A stretch of DNA of 64,000 nt from Achromobacter agilis. GTDB lineage: Bacteria; Pseudomonadota; Gammaproteobacteria; Burkholderiales; Burkholderiaceae_B. The position numbers and the translations under genes are program-made. How positions within the stretch are numbered: the stretch's first letter is position 1; every line of letters begins with the position of its first letter. Positions 10,003-18,428 of this stretch are shown piece after piece. The notes below the pieces were generated by a model that did not search any database, was not told the origin of the DNA, and saw nothing but the letters and a program-made list of their open reading frames with translations. The stretch covers positions 56,547-120,546 of the forward strand of contig NZ_UFQB01000021.1 in assembly GCF_900496965.1 (NCBI RefSeq), read 5' to 3'.

Positions 10003-11055
10003 ATGAACTCTCAGCCTTCGTCGGATTCCGCCAGCGCGGCGGACATCGCCCTGGCCGCCCGGCGTCTGCTGGACGGCGAACTGGCCGCGTTTCCCACCGA
10101 GACCGTCTACGGCCTGGGTGCGGACGCGGAAAACCCGCAAGCGGTGGCCAAGATCTACGCCGCCAAGGGGCGGCCTTCCAATCATCCCGTCATCGTGCAC
10201 ATCGCGCCGCAAGGCGACCTGTCGTACTGGGCGGCGGAGGTGCCGCCGGAGGCGCGCCTGCTGATCGACGCGTTCTGGCCCGGTCCCTTGACCCTGATCC
10301 TCAAGCGCGCGCCGCACATCGCCGATACGGTGAGCGGCGGGCAGGACAGCATCGGCATCCGCTGCCCGTCGCATCCGGTGGCGCAGGCGCTGCTGGCGGC
10401 CTTCGCCGCGGGCAAGCCGAACGGGCAGGGCGGCGTGGCCGCGCCATCGGCCAACAAGTTCGGCCAGGTCTCTCCCACGAGCGCCGAACACGTGCGCGGC
10501 GAATTCCCCGAGGAAGTCGCGGCCGGCATGCCGGTGCTGGAAGGCGGCGCCTCGGAGGTCGGCATCGAATCCACGATCCTCGACCTGTCGCGCCTGGACC
10601 GCGGCGCGGGCCCGGTGCTGCTGCGTCCCGGCCATATCAGCGCCGCGCAGATCGAAGCCGTGCTGGGCGTGCAGGTGTTCGCCCCGGATGCGGCCGCGCC
10701 GCGCGCTTCAGGCACGCTGAAGGCGCACTATGCGCCGCGCACGGCGCTGGAGCTGGCGTCCGACGCGCGCCTGCGCGATGTGGAGCAGGGCCGCGGCCTG
10801 CCTGAAGGCCGGGTAGTCGTGGTGGCCTATGCCGAACCGCCAGCCATGCTCGATCCCCGGGTGCAGTGGCAGCCGATATCCGCCGACCCGGCGCGCTATG
10901 CGCAGGCGCTGTACGGCCTGTTGCGCGACCTGGACAAGCAGGGGTATGCCCGCATCATCGTGCAGGCGCCTCCCGCCACCGCCGACTGGCACGCCGTGAA
11001 TGACCGCATCGGCCGTGCGGCCGCCGCGTTCACGCTGGACACGACCAACCTGTAG
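10003..11055 (+). CDS. L-threonylcarbamoyladenylate synthase (TsaC/Sua5 family)
   Basis: It makes threonylcarbamoyl-AMP from threonine, bicarbonate and ATP, the first step of the t6A modification at position 37 of ANN-decoding tRNAs. The 350-residue protein is the long Sua5 form. An N-terminal YrdC domain (FPTETVYGLGADA, KGRPSNHPVIVH, FWPGPLTLIL, SANKFGQVSPTSAEHV) is followed by a linker and a C-terminal Sua5 domain from about residue 225. The start lies eleven bases after purK. E. coli carries only the short TsaC; many other bacteria have this two-domain version. Confidence 0.93.
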   Translation: MNSQPSSDSASAADIALAARRLLDGELAAFPTETVYGLGADAENPQAVAKIYAAKGRPSNHPVIVHIAPQGDLSYWAAEVPPEARLLIDAFWPGPLTLILKRAPHIADTVSGGQDSIGIRCPSHPVAQALLAAFAAGKPNGQGGVAAPSANKFGQVSPTSAEHVRGEFPEEVAAGMPVLEGGASEVGIESTILDLSRLDRGAGPVLLRPGHISAAQIEAVLGVQVFAPDAAAPRASGTLKAHYAPRTALELASDARLRDVEQGRGLPEGRVVVVAYAEPPAMLDPRVQWQPISADPARYAQALYGLLRDLDKQGYARIIVQAPPATADWHAVNDRIGRAAAAFTLDTTNL

Positions 11056-11115
11056 GGCGGGGCGCGGACGATCCCGGGCCCGGCGGCGCCCCGGCCCGCG
11101 TTCCGCGGCCAGGCG

Positions 11116-11943
11116 CTACGCTGCCAGGAATTCGCCTATCCGTTCCACCGCCTGCCGCAGCGGCGGCAGGAATTCTTCGGTCAGCCGGTTCAAGGGCACC
11201 CTGGCGGCCTTCACGCTGACGTTGACGGCGCCGCAAGCCTTGCCGCTGGCCGAGCGCACGGCTACGGAAATGGCCCGCACATTCAATTCCAGTTCCTGGT
11301 CGACGACGGCGTAGTCCTGTTCCCGGATGCGCGCAAGCTCGGCGCGCAGCCTGTCTTCGGCGATGATGGTGAATTCGGTATAGGGCTGCAGCTCGGTCGC
11401 GGCGAAGTAGCGGGCGAGGGCGGGCTCCGGCAATTGCGCGAGCAGCACGCGCCCGATGGACGTGCAATACGCCGGCAGCCTGCTGCCCAGCCCCATCGAG
11501 GTGGCCAGCAGCCGGTTCACCTCAGAGCGCGCCAGATACAGCATTTCGTGGCCTTCCATGATGGCCAGCGCGCAGGTTTCGTTCACCGTGGCGCTGAGCT
11601 CTTCCAGCACGGGCTGGGCCAGCGACACGAACGGCGTGGATGAGAAGTACGCATAGCCCAGGCCCAGGATGCGGGGCGTCAGCACATACAGCCTGCCGTG
11701 CTGTTCGGCCATGCCCAGCAGGATCAGCGTATGCAGGCAGCGCTGCACGACGGCGCGGGGCAGGCCCGCGCGGCGGCTCAGCTCGGCCGCGGTCTGCGGC
11801 TGGCGGCGGGTGCCGAAGGCGCGGATCACATGGAGCCCGCGCGCCAGCGTGAGCATGTAGTCCGGGTCGCCGCGCAGCTGGTCGGGGTGGTCTTCCGCCG
11901 CCGGCGGCGCGGCGTAGCCGGGAGGAGGAAGATTCGGCGGCAT
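11116..11943 (-). CDS. IclR family regulator, PcaR/PobR-like
   Basis: A 275-residue transcription factor with an N-terminal winged helix-turn-helix (about residues 30-95: TLARGLHVIRAFG, TAAELSRRAGLPRAVVQRCLHTL) and a C-terminal effector-binding domain (ETCALAIMEGHEMLYLARS, YCTSIGRVLLAQ). The YCTSIGR stretch and the neighbouring CoA-transferase fit the PcaR/PcaU group, which senses 3-oxoadipate, but the effector is inferred. Its ATG shares one base with the stop of the CoA-transferase beta subunit (TGATG), so it is the last gene of that operon and probably controls it. A site resembling the Pseudomonas PcaR operator lies upstream of the operon at 14503-14517. Confidence 0.9.
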   Translation of the reverse strand: MPPNLPPPGYAAPPAAEDHPDQLRGDPDYMLTLARGLHVIRAFGTRRQPQTAAELSRRAGLPRAVVQRCLHTLILLGMAEQHGRLYVLTPRILGLGYAYFSSTPFVSLAQPVLEELSATVNETCALAIMEGHEMLYLARSEVNRLLATSMGLGSRLPAYCTSIGRVLLAQLPEPALARYFAATELQPYTEFTIIAEDRLRAELARIREQDYAVVDQELELNVRAISVAVRSASGKACGAVNVSVKAARVPLNRLTEEFLPPLRQAVERIGEFLAA

Positions 11944-12584
11944 CAGTCCGTGCGCAGAGGCGCGCCGGTGCGTCCTTGCAGTTCTTTCAGGGTCATGCCG
12001 TCGATCATATCCCGAACGCGCAGCCCGGAAGGCGTTACGTCGATGACGGCCAGGTCGGTATAGATGCGGTCCACCACGCCCGCGCCGGTCAGCGGATAGG
12101 CGCAGCGTTCAACGATCTTCGGTTCGCCGTTCTTGGCGTTGTGCTCCATCATGATGTAGACGCTGCGCGCGCCCACCGCCAGGTCCATCGCGCCGCCCAC
12201 GGCCGGCGCCTCGCCCGGGCGGCCAAGCGACCAGTTGGCCAGGTCGCCGTTGGAGGCGACCTGCATGCCGCCCATGACGCAGATGTCCAGGTGGCCGCCG
12301 CGCATCATCGCGAACGAGTCCGCGTGATGGAAGTACGAGCCGCCCTCGAGCAGCGTCACCGGTTGCTTGCCGGCGTTGATCAGGTCCAGGTCGATCTCGT
12401 CTTCCGCCGGCGGCGGGCCCATGCCCAGGATGCCGTTTTCGCTGTGCAGCACGATCTCGCGGCCGGGCGGCAGGTGCGCGGCCACCAGCACGGGCATGCC
12501 GATGCCCAGGTTGACGTAGCTGCCGTCGGGGATGTCCTGGGCCAGGCGGCGCGCCATGGCCTCGCGGGTCAGGGGATGGAACAT
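11943..12584 (-). CDS. 3-oxoacid (probably 3-oxoadipate) CoA-transferase, subunit B
   Basis: The beta subunit of a family I CoA-transferase that moves CoA from succinyl-CoA to a 3-oxoacid. The 213-residue chain from MFHPLT carries NLGIGMPVLVA and the catalytic glutamate in HSENGILGMGP. I chose the ATG at 12584, not the longer frame from 12614, because GGAG precedes it and the longer start would overlap the alpha subunit. It lies ten bases after the alpha subunit. The linked PcaR-like regulator favours 3-oxoadipate over acetoacetate as substrate; ScoB is the alternative. Confidence 0.92.
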   Translation of the reverse strand: MFHPLTREAMARRLAQDIPDGSYVNLGIGMPVLVAAHLPPGREIVLHSENGILGMGPPPAEDEIDLDLINAGKQPVTLLEGGSYFHHADSFAMMRGGHLDICVMGGMQVASNGDLANWSLGRPGEAPAVGGAMDLAVGARSVYIMMEHNAKNGEPKIVERCAYPLTGAGVVDRIYTDLAVIDVTPSGLRVRDMIDGMTLKELQGRTGAPLRTD

Positions 12585-12594
12585 GCGGGCTCCT

Positions 12595-13275
12595 TCAGCT
12601 GGAGAAGGCGGCATTGGCCACCTGCGCGACGCGCTTGACGAAAATGCCGGGCGTGACCACGGCCTCGGGCTGCAACTCGCCCAGCGCGGCCTTGGCCCGC
12701 ACTTGCGCGATGGCGACCTTGGCCGCCATGCACATGACGGGCCCGAAGTTGCGCGCGCTTTTGTTGTAGGTGAGATTGCCCCAGCGGTCGGCCAGGTCGG
12801 CCTTCACCAGCGCGAAGTCGCCGTGCAGGGGCTGTTCGAAGACGTGGCCCCGGCCGTCGATCATGCGAGTTTCCTTGCCGCGCGCGAGTTCGGTGCCGTA
12901 GGCGGTGGGCGTGAAGAAACCGCCCAGCCCGGCGCCGGCCGCGCGCAGGCGTTCGGCGATGGTGCCTTGCGGCACGCATTCAAGTTCGATCCGGCCCTGG
13001 CGGTACAGCTCGTCGAAGACCCAGGAGTGCGACGCCTTGGGAAACGAGCAGATCACCTTGCGCACGCGCCCGGCCTTGATCAGCGCGGCCAGGCCGGTTT
13101 CCCGGTTGCCCGCGTTGTTGCTGACGACGGTGAGCTCGCGCGCGCCCTGTTCGATCAACGCGTGGATCAGTTCCGTGGGCATGCCCGCGCCGCCGAAGCC
13201 GCTGATCAGCACGGTGGCGCCGTCGTGGATGTCCGAGACGGCCGCCTCGGGGGAGTCGAAGAACTTGTCGATCAT
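12595..13275 (-). CDS. 3-oxoacid (probably 3-oxoadipate) CoA-transferase, subunit A
   Basis: The alpha subunit, 226 residues, partner of the downstream beta subunit. The CoA-binding glycine motif SGFGGAGMPTELI lies near residues 24-36, with TVVSNNAG, PQGTIAERLRAAGAG and GKETRMIDGR, as in PcaI and ScoA. It follows a Bug-type binding protein gene by 46 bases in the same direction, so the operon order is Bug protein, subunit A, subunit B, IclR regulator. The context suggests uptake and degradation of a dicarboxylic or aromatic-derived acid. Confidence 0.93.
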   Translation of the reverse strand: MIDKFFDSPEAAVSDIHDGATVLISGFGGAGMPTELIHALIEQGARELTVVSNNAGNRETGLAALIKAGRVRKVICSFPKASHSWVFDELYRQGRIELECVPQGTIAERLRAAGAGLGGFFTPTAYGTELARGKETRMIDGRGHVFEQPLHGDFALVKADLADRWGNLTYNKSARNFGPVMCMAAKVAIAQVRAKAALGELQPEAVVTPGIFVKRVAQVANAAFSS

Positions 13276-13321
13276 GATGGAATCCCGTTCGGGCCGGGCG
13301 CGGCGGGCGCGCCCGCCGCGT

Positions 13322-14341
13322 TCAATTCACGGTGATGTGCGCCTGCTTGATGATCTCGGCGTACCGCGCCGAATCCTTCTTCATCAGCGCCGCGAATTGC
13401 TCGGTGGTGCCGCCAGCCGGGAGGAAGCCTGCGTCCAGGAATTTCTGCCTGACGTCGGGTTCCTTGACGATCTCGCTGATTTCGCGCGCCATGCGGTCGA
13501 TGATGGGCTTGGGCGTATTGGCGGGCGCCATCAGGCCGGCCCAGGAACCGGTGACGAAGCCGGGCAGGCCGGCTTCCTCCATGGTGGGAATGCCGGGCTC
13601 GGTCGGCCAGCGTTCCTTGCCGGTGAAAGCCAGCGCTTTCAACCGGTTCTGCTTCACGTACTGCATCGGCACCAGGATGGGGTCGAACACCATGGAGACG
13701 CGCCCGCCCAGCAGGTCGGTCAGGATGGGGGCGCTGCCCTTGTAGGCCACGTGCGTCATCGTGATCTTGCTCTGCAGGGCAAAGTCGGCGCCGGTCAGGT
13801 GCGCGCTGGATCCGTTGCCGCTGGAGGCGTAGGTCAGCTTATCCGGGTTCTTGCGCGCGTAGGCGACCAGGTCCGCGACGGTTTTCACCGGCAGGTCTTC
13901 CGCGACGAACAGGAACAGGGGCAGGTCGGCCATCTGCACCACCGGCGTCAGGTCGGCCGGGCTGTAGGCCAGCTTGTACAGATGGAAGTTGATGATGTAG
14001 GCGGGCAGCATGGAGAGGAAGGTGTAGCCGTCCGGCTCGGCCTTCGCGGCCATGGCCGAGCCCACGCTGCTGTTGGCGCCGGGCCGGTTCTCGACGACGA
14101 TGGTCTGCTTCAGCCGCGGCCCCAGTTTTTCCATCACGATGCGGGTGACGATGTCGGTCGATCCGCCGGGCGTGTAGGGGACGATGATCTTGATGGGCTT
14201 GTTCGGCCAGTCGTCCGCCGCCTGGGCGGAGCCGGCGGCCAGCCCGGCGGCGGCCAGGGCGGCGCAGAACAGGGTCTTCAAGGTGTGGCGGCGAGGGTTT
14301 GCCGCAAGGCGGCGATGCTGCGGTTTGCTTGCATGTGCCAT
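13322..14341 (-). CDS. Tripartite tricarboxylate transporter substrate-binding protein (Bug/TctC family)
   Basis: A 339-residue periplasmic binding protein. The N-terminus has a basic start and a hydrophobic core (TLKTLFCAALAAAGLAAGSAQA, written here as a signal peptide ending near residue 42). Then follow the Bug signatures WPNKPIKIIVPYTPGGSTD and RPGANSSVGSAMAAKAEPDGYT. I chose the ATG at 14341 because GGAGGAG stands nine bases before it. It heads the CoA-transferase operon. No TctA or TctB membrane subunit is in the window, so it is an orphan, as is usual for the expanded Bug family of Bordetella and relatives. The ligand is probably a carboxylate. Confidence 0.92.
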   Translation of the reverse strand: MAHASKPQHRRLAANPRRHTLKTLFCAALAAAGLAAGSAQAADDWPNKPIKIIVPYTPGGSTDIVTRIVMEKLGPRLKQTIVVENRPGANSSVGSAMAAKAEPDGYTFLSMLPAYIINFHLYKLAYSPADLTPVVQMADLPLFLFVAEDLPVKTVADLVAYARKNPDKLTYASSGNGSSAHLTGADFALQSKITMTHVAYKGSAPILTDLLGGRVSMVFDPILVPMQYVKQNRLKALAFTGKERWPTEPGIPTMEEAGLPGFVTGSWAGLMAPANTPKPIIDRMAREISEIVKEPDVRQKFLDAGFLPAGGTTEQFAALMKKDSARYAEIIKQAHITVN

Positions 14342-14692
14342 GGAATTTGTCTCCTCCATGAGTCGGCCGACTATCGATGCGCGTCCGGATGTCGTGCCGG
14401 CGCGCCCTTTTTTTGGGGGTGGCAATGGCGGCGATCGGCCAAAGCGCAAAAAAAGTATGGCATGCAAGGCAAGCCGTCCGCGCCGTATGATCGGGCAATA
14501 AAGTTCGATCACCGGACAGAAGAGCAACGCCCTGGCACGCCGGCAATTCCCCTCGGGTTTCCACTAAGTAGCGTTACGTTGTTCACGCCGTGGACATCGC
14601 TTAATCTGGCGGCCGGCCCCGTAAAGCAGGGCTCGGTTTCAACCGCAGCCGGCTTACAAGCCGGCGCGGCATTCATCTCAGGAGAGGCAATA
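14342..14692. promoter_or_regulatory. Divergent regulatory region between the CoA-transferase operon and an amino-acid binding protein
   Basis: A 351-base region without a gene. It holds the ribosome site of the Bug gene (GGAGGAG, minus strand), a T-rich tract near 14408-14460, and a PcaR-operator-like 15-mer at 14503-14517. An inverted repeat GCCGGCTTACAAGCCGGC lies at 14647-14664 just before the plus-strand gene, whose ribosome site is AGGAGAG at 14680-14686. Both divergent promoters must lie here; no clear -35/-10 pair could be fixed. Confidence 0.6.
14503..14517. promoter_or_regulatory. Candidate PcaR-type (IclR family) operator
   Basis: The 15-mer GTTCGATCACCGGAC agrees at 12 of 15 positions with the PcaR site GTTCGATAATCGCAC that I recall for Pseudomonas putida. 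It lies 162 bases upstream of the operon that ends with the PcaR-like gene, a sensible place for autoregulation. Binding is inferred, not shown. Confidence 0.4.
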
Positions 14693-15715
14693 ATGAAGCG
14701 GTCTATCTTGTTTGCAGCCAGCGCGCTCGCCCTGGCTTGCGCGTCCCAGGCGGCGGTGGCGGGTCCCACCCTGGATGCGGTGAAGAAAAAGGGATTCGTG
14801 CAATGCGGCCTGACCGACGGCGTGTCGGGTTTCTCGGCGACGAACAGCAAGGGCGAATGGGAAGGCATGGATGTGGACATCTGCCGCGCCGTCGCCGCGG
14901 CCGTGTTCGGTGATCCGACCAAATTCAAGGGCACCGCGCTGTCTACCCAGCAGCGTTTCACCGCGCTGCAATCGGGCGAAGTGGATGTGTTGCTGCGCAC
15001 CGTCACGCTGACGCAGACGCGCGATACCTCGCTGGGCCTTTCGGCGGTCGCGGCCAGCTTCTACGACGGCCAGGGCATCCTGGTGAACAAGAAACTGGGC
15101 GTGAAGAGCGCCAAGGAATTGAACGGCGCCACGGTCTGCGTGCAGCCGGGCACCACCACCGAGCTCAACCTGGCCGATTGGTTCCGCGCCAACAACATCG
15201 AATTCAAGCCAGTCGTGATCGACAAGGTGACGGAAGTCGTGCGCGCCTTCGAGTCCGGCCGTTGCGATGCGTTCACCGACGACTCCTCGCAACTCGCCGC
15301 CGTGCGCGCCACGCAGGTCGCCAAGCCTGACGACTACGAAATCCTGCCGGAACGCTTCTCCAAGGAGCCGCTGGGCCCGATGGTGCGCCAGGGCGACGAG
15401 AACTGGCTCGGCATCGTGCGCTGGACGCTGTTTGCGTTGATGGAAGCCGAGGAATACGGCATCACGCAAAAGAACGTGGACGAGATGCTCAAGAGCAAGA
15501 ACCCGAACGTCTCGCGCATCCTGGGCGTGACGCCGGGCGCCGGCAAGAACATGGGCCTGGACGAAAAGTGGGCCTACAACGCGATCAAGGCCGTGGGCAA
15601 TTACGGCGAAGTCTTCGAGCGCAACGTCGGCAAAGACAGCAAACTGGGCCTGCAGCGCGGCACGAACGCGTTGTGGAGCAATGGCGGCGCTATGTATCCT
15701 TGGCCGATCCGCTAG
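14693..15715 (+). CDS. General L-amino acid ABC transporter substrate-binding protein (AapJ-like)
   Basis: A 340-residue periplasmic binding protein. A signal peptide covers about residues 1-23 (cleavage after SQAAVA) and the mature part starts GPTLDAVKKKGFVQCGL, as in AapJ/BztA. GLSAVAASFYDGQG, FESGRCDAFTDDSSQLA and LGLDEKWAYNAIKAVGNYGE-type blocks are all present. The family delivers a broad range of L-amino acids to AapQMP. Here no permease or ATPase gene follows: a terminator and a minus-strand gene come next, so the membrane partners must be encoded elsewhere. AGGAGAG precedes the chosen ATG. Confidence 0.93.
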   Translation: MKRSILFAASALALACASQAAVAGPTLDAVKKKGFVQCGLTDGVSGFSATNSKGEWEGMDVDICRAVAAAVFGDPTKFKGTALSTQQRFTALQSGEVDVLLRTVTLTQTRDTSLGLSAVAASFYDGQGILVNKKLGVKSAKELNGATVCVQPGTTTELNLADWFRANNIEFKPVVIDKVTEVVRAFESGRCDAFTDDSSQLAAVRATQVAKPDDYEILPERFSKEPLGPMVRQGDENWLGIVRWTLFALMEAEEYGITQKNVDEMLKSKNPNVSRILGVTPGAGKNMGLDEKWAYNAIKAVGNYGEVFERNVGKDSKLGLQRGTNALWSNGGAMYPWPIR

Positions 15716-15730
15716 TGCGATGAACGCCAG

Positions 15731-15768
15731 GCCCCTGTAAATCGTACGTCGATCTGCAGGGGCTTTTC
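15731..15768 (+). terminator. Probable intrinsic terminator after the AapJ-like gene
   Basis: Seven-base arms GCCCCTG and CAGGGGC with a long 19-base loop are followed by TTTTCG. The large loop makes it a weaker candidate than the other terminators here. Confidence 0.6.
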
Positions 15769-15801
15769 GTTTGCTGCGGCGCCTCGAGAGGGGCCAGCGC
15801 C

Positions 15802-16212
15802 CTACGTAATGCGTGTGAAACAGGGCGCGTAGCGGCCATCCGGCGTTTGCCGGAACACGGCGGATACTCGCTGCCCGATCTTCGCGGCGCGGATATCGCA
15901 GTCGACGAGATTGCTCAAGAGGATCGGTCCCTCGTCCAGTTCGACATACGCCAACGCGTACGGCGGATCGGCGCGTTCAACAATGGTGAACGCATAGAGG
16001 CTGCCTTGGCCGCTTGCAGGTTTCCATTCCGTGTCGTCACTGGCGCACAGTGGGCATACGATGCGCGGATACCAGTGGGCGCGCTTGCATTGATTGCAGG
16101 TCTTCAGAAGCAACTGCCCCTTTTCCGCGGCGGCCCAGAATGGAGCGGTTTCCGGGTAAGCCTGGGCATAGGGATCGTCCCGGTAGGTGGAGAGCTTGCT
16201 TTGGCGATTCAC
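15802..16212 (-). CDS. Zn-ribbon/OB-fold protein (DUF35 family)
   Basis: A 136-residue thiolase-partner protein. A rubredoxin-like zinc ribbon (CNQC at 39-42 and CPLC at 53-56) leads into an OB-fold with SGQGSLYAFTIVER and VDCDIRAAKIGQRVSAVF. DUF35 proteins typically sit beside SCP2-type thiolases and form acyl-CoA-binding complexes with them, and here the thiolase gene lies directly upstream with a three-base gap. The start is GTG at 16212, preceded by GGGAG at eight bases, and it lies just after the thiolase stop. Confidence 0.88.
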   Translation of the reverse strand: MNRQSKLSTYRDDPYAQAYPETAPFWAAAEKGQLLLKTCNQCKRAHWYPRIVCPLCASDDTEWKPASGQGSLYAFTIVERADPPYALAYVELDEGPILLSNLVDCDIRAAKIGQRVSAVFRQTPDGRYAPCFTRIT

Positions 16213-16215
16213 GAG

Positions 16216-17385
16216 TCACTCCCGTTCGAGAATAAGGGTGGAATGCGCATGGGCGACGCCCATGACCAATCCCGGGCCGCAAGCCAATGCGAGATTGCAG
16301 CCAGGGACTTGTACGGCGGGATGCGCTTCACCCCGCAGTTGGCGCACGGCTTCGATCACTTTCGTCATGCCTCCCCGGTTCGAGGGATGGTTGTTGCACA
16401 GCCCGCCGCCGTCCGTATTGAAAGGCAACTGGCCCCGGCCGGCGATCAGATTGCCTTCGGCCACGTAGGGGCCGGCCTGCCCCTTTTTGCAGAATCCCAG
16501 GTCCTCCAGTTGCATAAGCACCATGATGGTGAAGTTGTCGTAGAGGGACGCGTACTTGATGTGGGCGGGCGAGATCCCCGCTTCGGCGAACGCCAGTTTG
16601 CCGCTCTCGACGGCACCCGAGGTGGTGGGTTCGATGTAGCCGCCCCGGCTGGTCTTGATGCTCTCGCCCGCCCCGATGAGTTTGACGAGAGGCCGCGGCA
16701 GGCGCCGGGCGATCTCCGGACTCGTCAGCACCAGAGCGCCGCCGCCGTCCGTGATGACGCAGCAATCCAGGCGGTGCAGGGGGCTAGAAATAATGGGCGA
16801 GGCCAGCACGTCCTCGACGGTGACCGGCTTGCGCAGCGCCGCGAACTCGTTGTACTGCGCATGGTGCGCCGCGGCCACCTTGACGGCGGCGAGGTGTGCG
16901 GAGGTCGTGCCGTGCTCATGCATGTGGCGTTGGGCCAGCATCCCGTATATGCCGGTAATGGTGGAACGATAGGGCCTGTCCCAGGGTGTTTCGGGCCTTT
17001 CCGGTCCCAGCTCGCGCGGCGCGGTTCCCGTCGCCATGCCGCTGCTTTTGGGCTTGCCGGCCAGCGTGATCAAGGCGACCGAGCATTTTCCTTGCGCGAT
17101 GGCGAGCGCGGCGTGGCGCACGTGCACCATGTACGAGCAGCCGCCAAGCTCCGTGCCGTCTATCCACTTCAGGTCTAGATTCAGGTACTCTGCCATGGAT
17201 AGGGGGCTGCCGCCCGGCGCGTCGCCCGCGCAGAAATACCCGTCTACGTCTTTGAGGCCCAACCCCGCGTCGCGCAGGGCACCCAGCGCACATTCGGCAT
17301 GCAGCTGGGTGACGGACTTGTCGGGCGCATATCGGGTCGGGTGTTCGTATGCGCCTGCTATGTAGGCCTTGCCATTGAGTGTCAT
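16216..17385 (-). CDS. SCP2-type thiolase (acetyl-CoA acetyltransferase-like)
   Basis: A 389-residue thiolase-fold protein of the SCPx group, expected to carry out thiolytic or retro-aldol cleavage of an acyl-CoA together with the DUF35 protein. A cysteine is present at the expected nucleophile position (ELGGCSYMV, Cys83). The C-terminal histidine motif reads GGLCNNHPSNRGG (His333), which is altered from the GHPxGxTG of true thiolases. I start at MTLNGKAY (17385); the frame extends further but only with non-conserved sequence overlapping the Bug gene. The whole cluster (DUF35, thiolase, Bug protein, ligase) looks like a small degradation operon for an unknown carboxylic acid. Confidence 0.88.
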   Translation of the reverse strand: MTLNGKAYIAGAYEHPTRYAPDKSVTQLHAECALGALRDAGLGLKDVDGYFCAGDAPGGSPLSMAEYLNLDLKWIDGTELGGCSYMVHVRHAALAIAQGKCSVALITLAGKPKSSGMATGTAPRELGPERPETPWDRPYRSTITGIYGMLAQRHMHEHGTTSAHLAAVKVAAAHHAQYNEFAALRKPVTVEDVLASPIISSPLHRLDCCVITDGGGALVLTSPEIARRLPRPLVKLIGAGESIKTSRGGYIEPTTSGAVESGKLAFAEAGISPAHIKYASLYDNFTIMVLMQLEDLGFCKKGQAGPYVAEGNLIAGRGQLPFNTDGGGLCNNHPSNRGGMTKVIEAVRQLRGEAHPAVQVPGCNLALACGPGLVMGVAHAHSTLILERE

Positions 17386-17399
17386 AAGTTGCCCGGCGG

Positions 17400-18380
17400 T
17401 CACAGTTTCGGGATGTTGCCGTCGCGGATGACGCGGCCCCATTTCGTATATTCGTCCTGCACGAATTTCGTGGTGCCGTCGGGCGTCGCCACCACGGGGA
17501 TGAGCGCGGCCGCGTCCAGCGTCTTGCGCAACTCCGGATTGGCCTGCGCGTCATTGATGACCTGGTTCAGGCGCATAGCGATCTCGGGCGGCGCGCCTTT
17601 CGGCAAGAAGGCCGCGATCCATCCAACGACTTCGAACCCGGGCACGCCCGACTCGGCGATGGTGGGCACATCCGGCAACTGTGCTTCTCGTTTGGCCGTG
17701 GTGACCGCGATGGCTTTGATTTTCCCGGACTTGATCTGGGTGATGGCCGCGCCGATGTTGGCGAACATGAAATCCACGTGGCCGCCGATCAGGGCCGACA
17801 TGGCTTCGGACGGGCCGTTGTAAGGCACGTGCATGTAGTCCAGGCCCTTGACTTCCTGCTTCAGTAATTCGGCCGCCAGGTGGGCGGAGCTGCCGACGCT
17901 GCCCGATGCGTAGTTGATGTCGCCGGGTTTCTCCTTGACGTACTGGATGAACTCATCGAAGTTGTTTGCGGGAAACGACGCCTTGACGACCAGCACGTTG
18001 CCATTGAGCCCGAACATCGCAACGGGCTGGAAATCCTTGATCGGATCATAGGGAGTGGATGCCATCAATTGTGGGTTGATCGCGTGGGTGACATTCGTGC
18101 CCAGCAGCATCGTATAGCCGTCGGCAGGCGCGCGCGCCACGTAGTTGGCACCGATGAGCGCGCCCGCGCCCGGCTTGTTTTCCGTGATGAGCGGTTGTTT
18201 CAGCGCCTCCGACATGTACTTCGCGAAGGTGCGGCCGGTCAGGTCGGTGATGCCGCCGGGGGCGAAGGGAATGATGAACTTGATGGGACGGTCCGGGTAG
18301 GCTTCCTGTGCATGAAGATTTACGCTAACCATGCCGAGAGCCAAAATACATGCTTTGAAAAGGCGGTGTCTGATGCGCAT
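17400..18380 (-). CDS. Bug/TctC family substrate-binding protein
   Basis: A 326-residue periplasmic binding protein with a signal peptide of about 24 residues ending VNLHAQ. The standard Bug blocks follow: YPDRPIKFIIPFAPGGITD, NKPGAGALIGANYVA, ADGYTMLLG and LPDVPTIAESGVPGF. No TctAB subunits accompany it. It lies between an acyl-CoA ligase and a thiolase on the same strand, which suggests it binds the carboxylic acid that the ligase activates. Confidence 0.92.
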   Translation of the reverse strand: MRIRHRLFKACILALGMVSVNLHAQEAYPDRPIKFIIPFAPGGITDLTGRTFAKYMSEALKQPLITENKPGAGALIGANYVARAPADGYTMLLGTNVTHAINPQLMASTPYDPIKDFQPVAMFGLNGNVLVVKASFPANNFDEFIQYVKEKPGDINYASGSVGSSAHLAAELLKQEVKGLDYMHVPYNGPSEAMSALIGGHVDFMFANIGAAITQIKSGKIKAIAVTTAKREAQLPDVPTIAESGVPGFEVVGWIAAFLPKGAPPEIAMRLNQVINDAQANPELRKTLDAAALIPVVATPDGTTKFVQDEYTKWGRVIRDGNIPKL

Positions 18381-18428
18381 CGTTGTCTCCTTGGTTGCCT
18401 GAAGGCCTGCCCGTGAACGGGATGTAGG

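Noticed and set aside
12905..14692. Long plus-strand open frame upstream of and fused in frame to the AapJ-like gene
   Set aside because: It lies opposite the CoA-transferase and Bug genes and only mirrors their codon bias; the real gene starts with a signal peptide at 14693.
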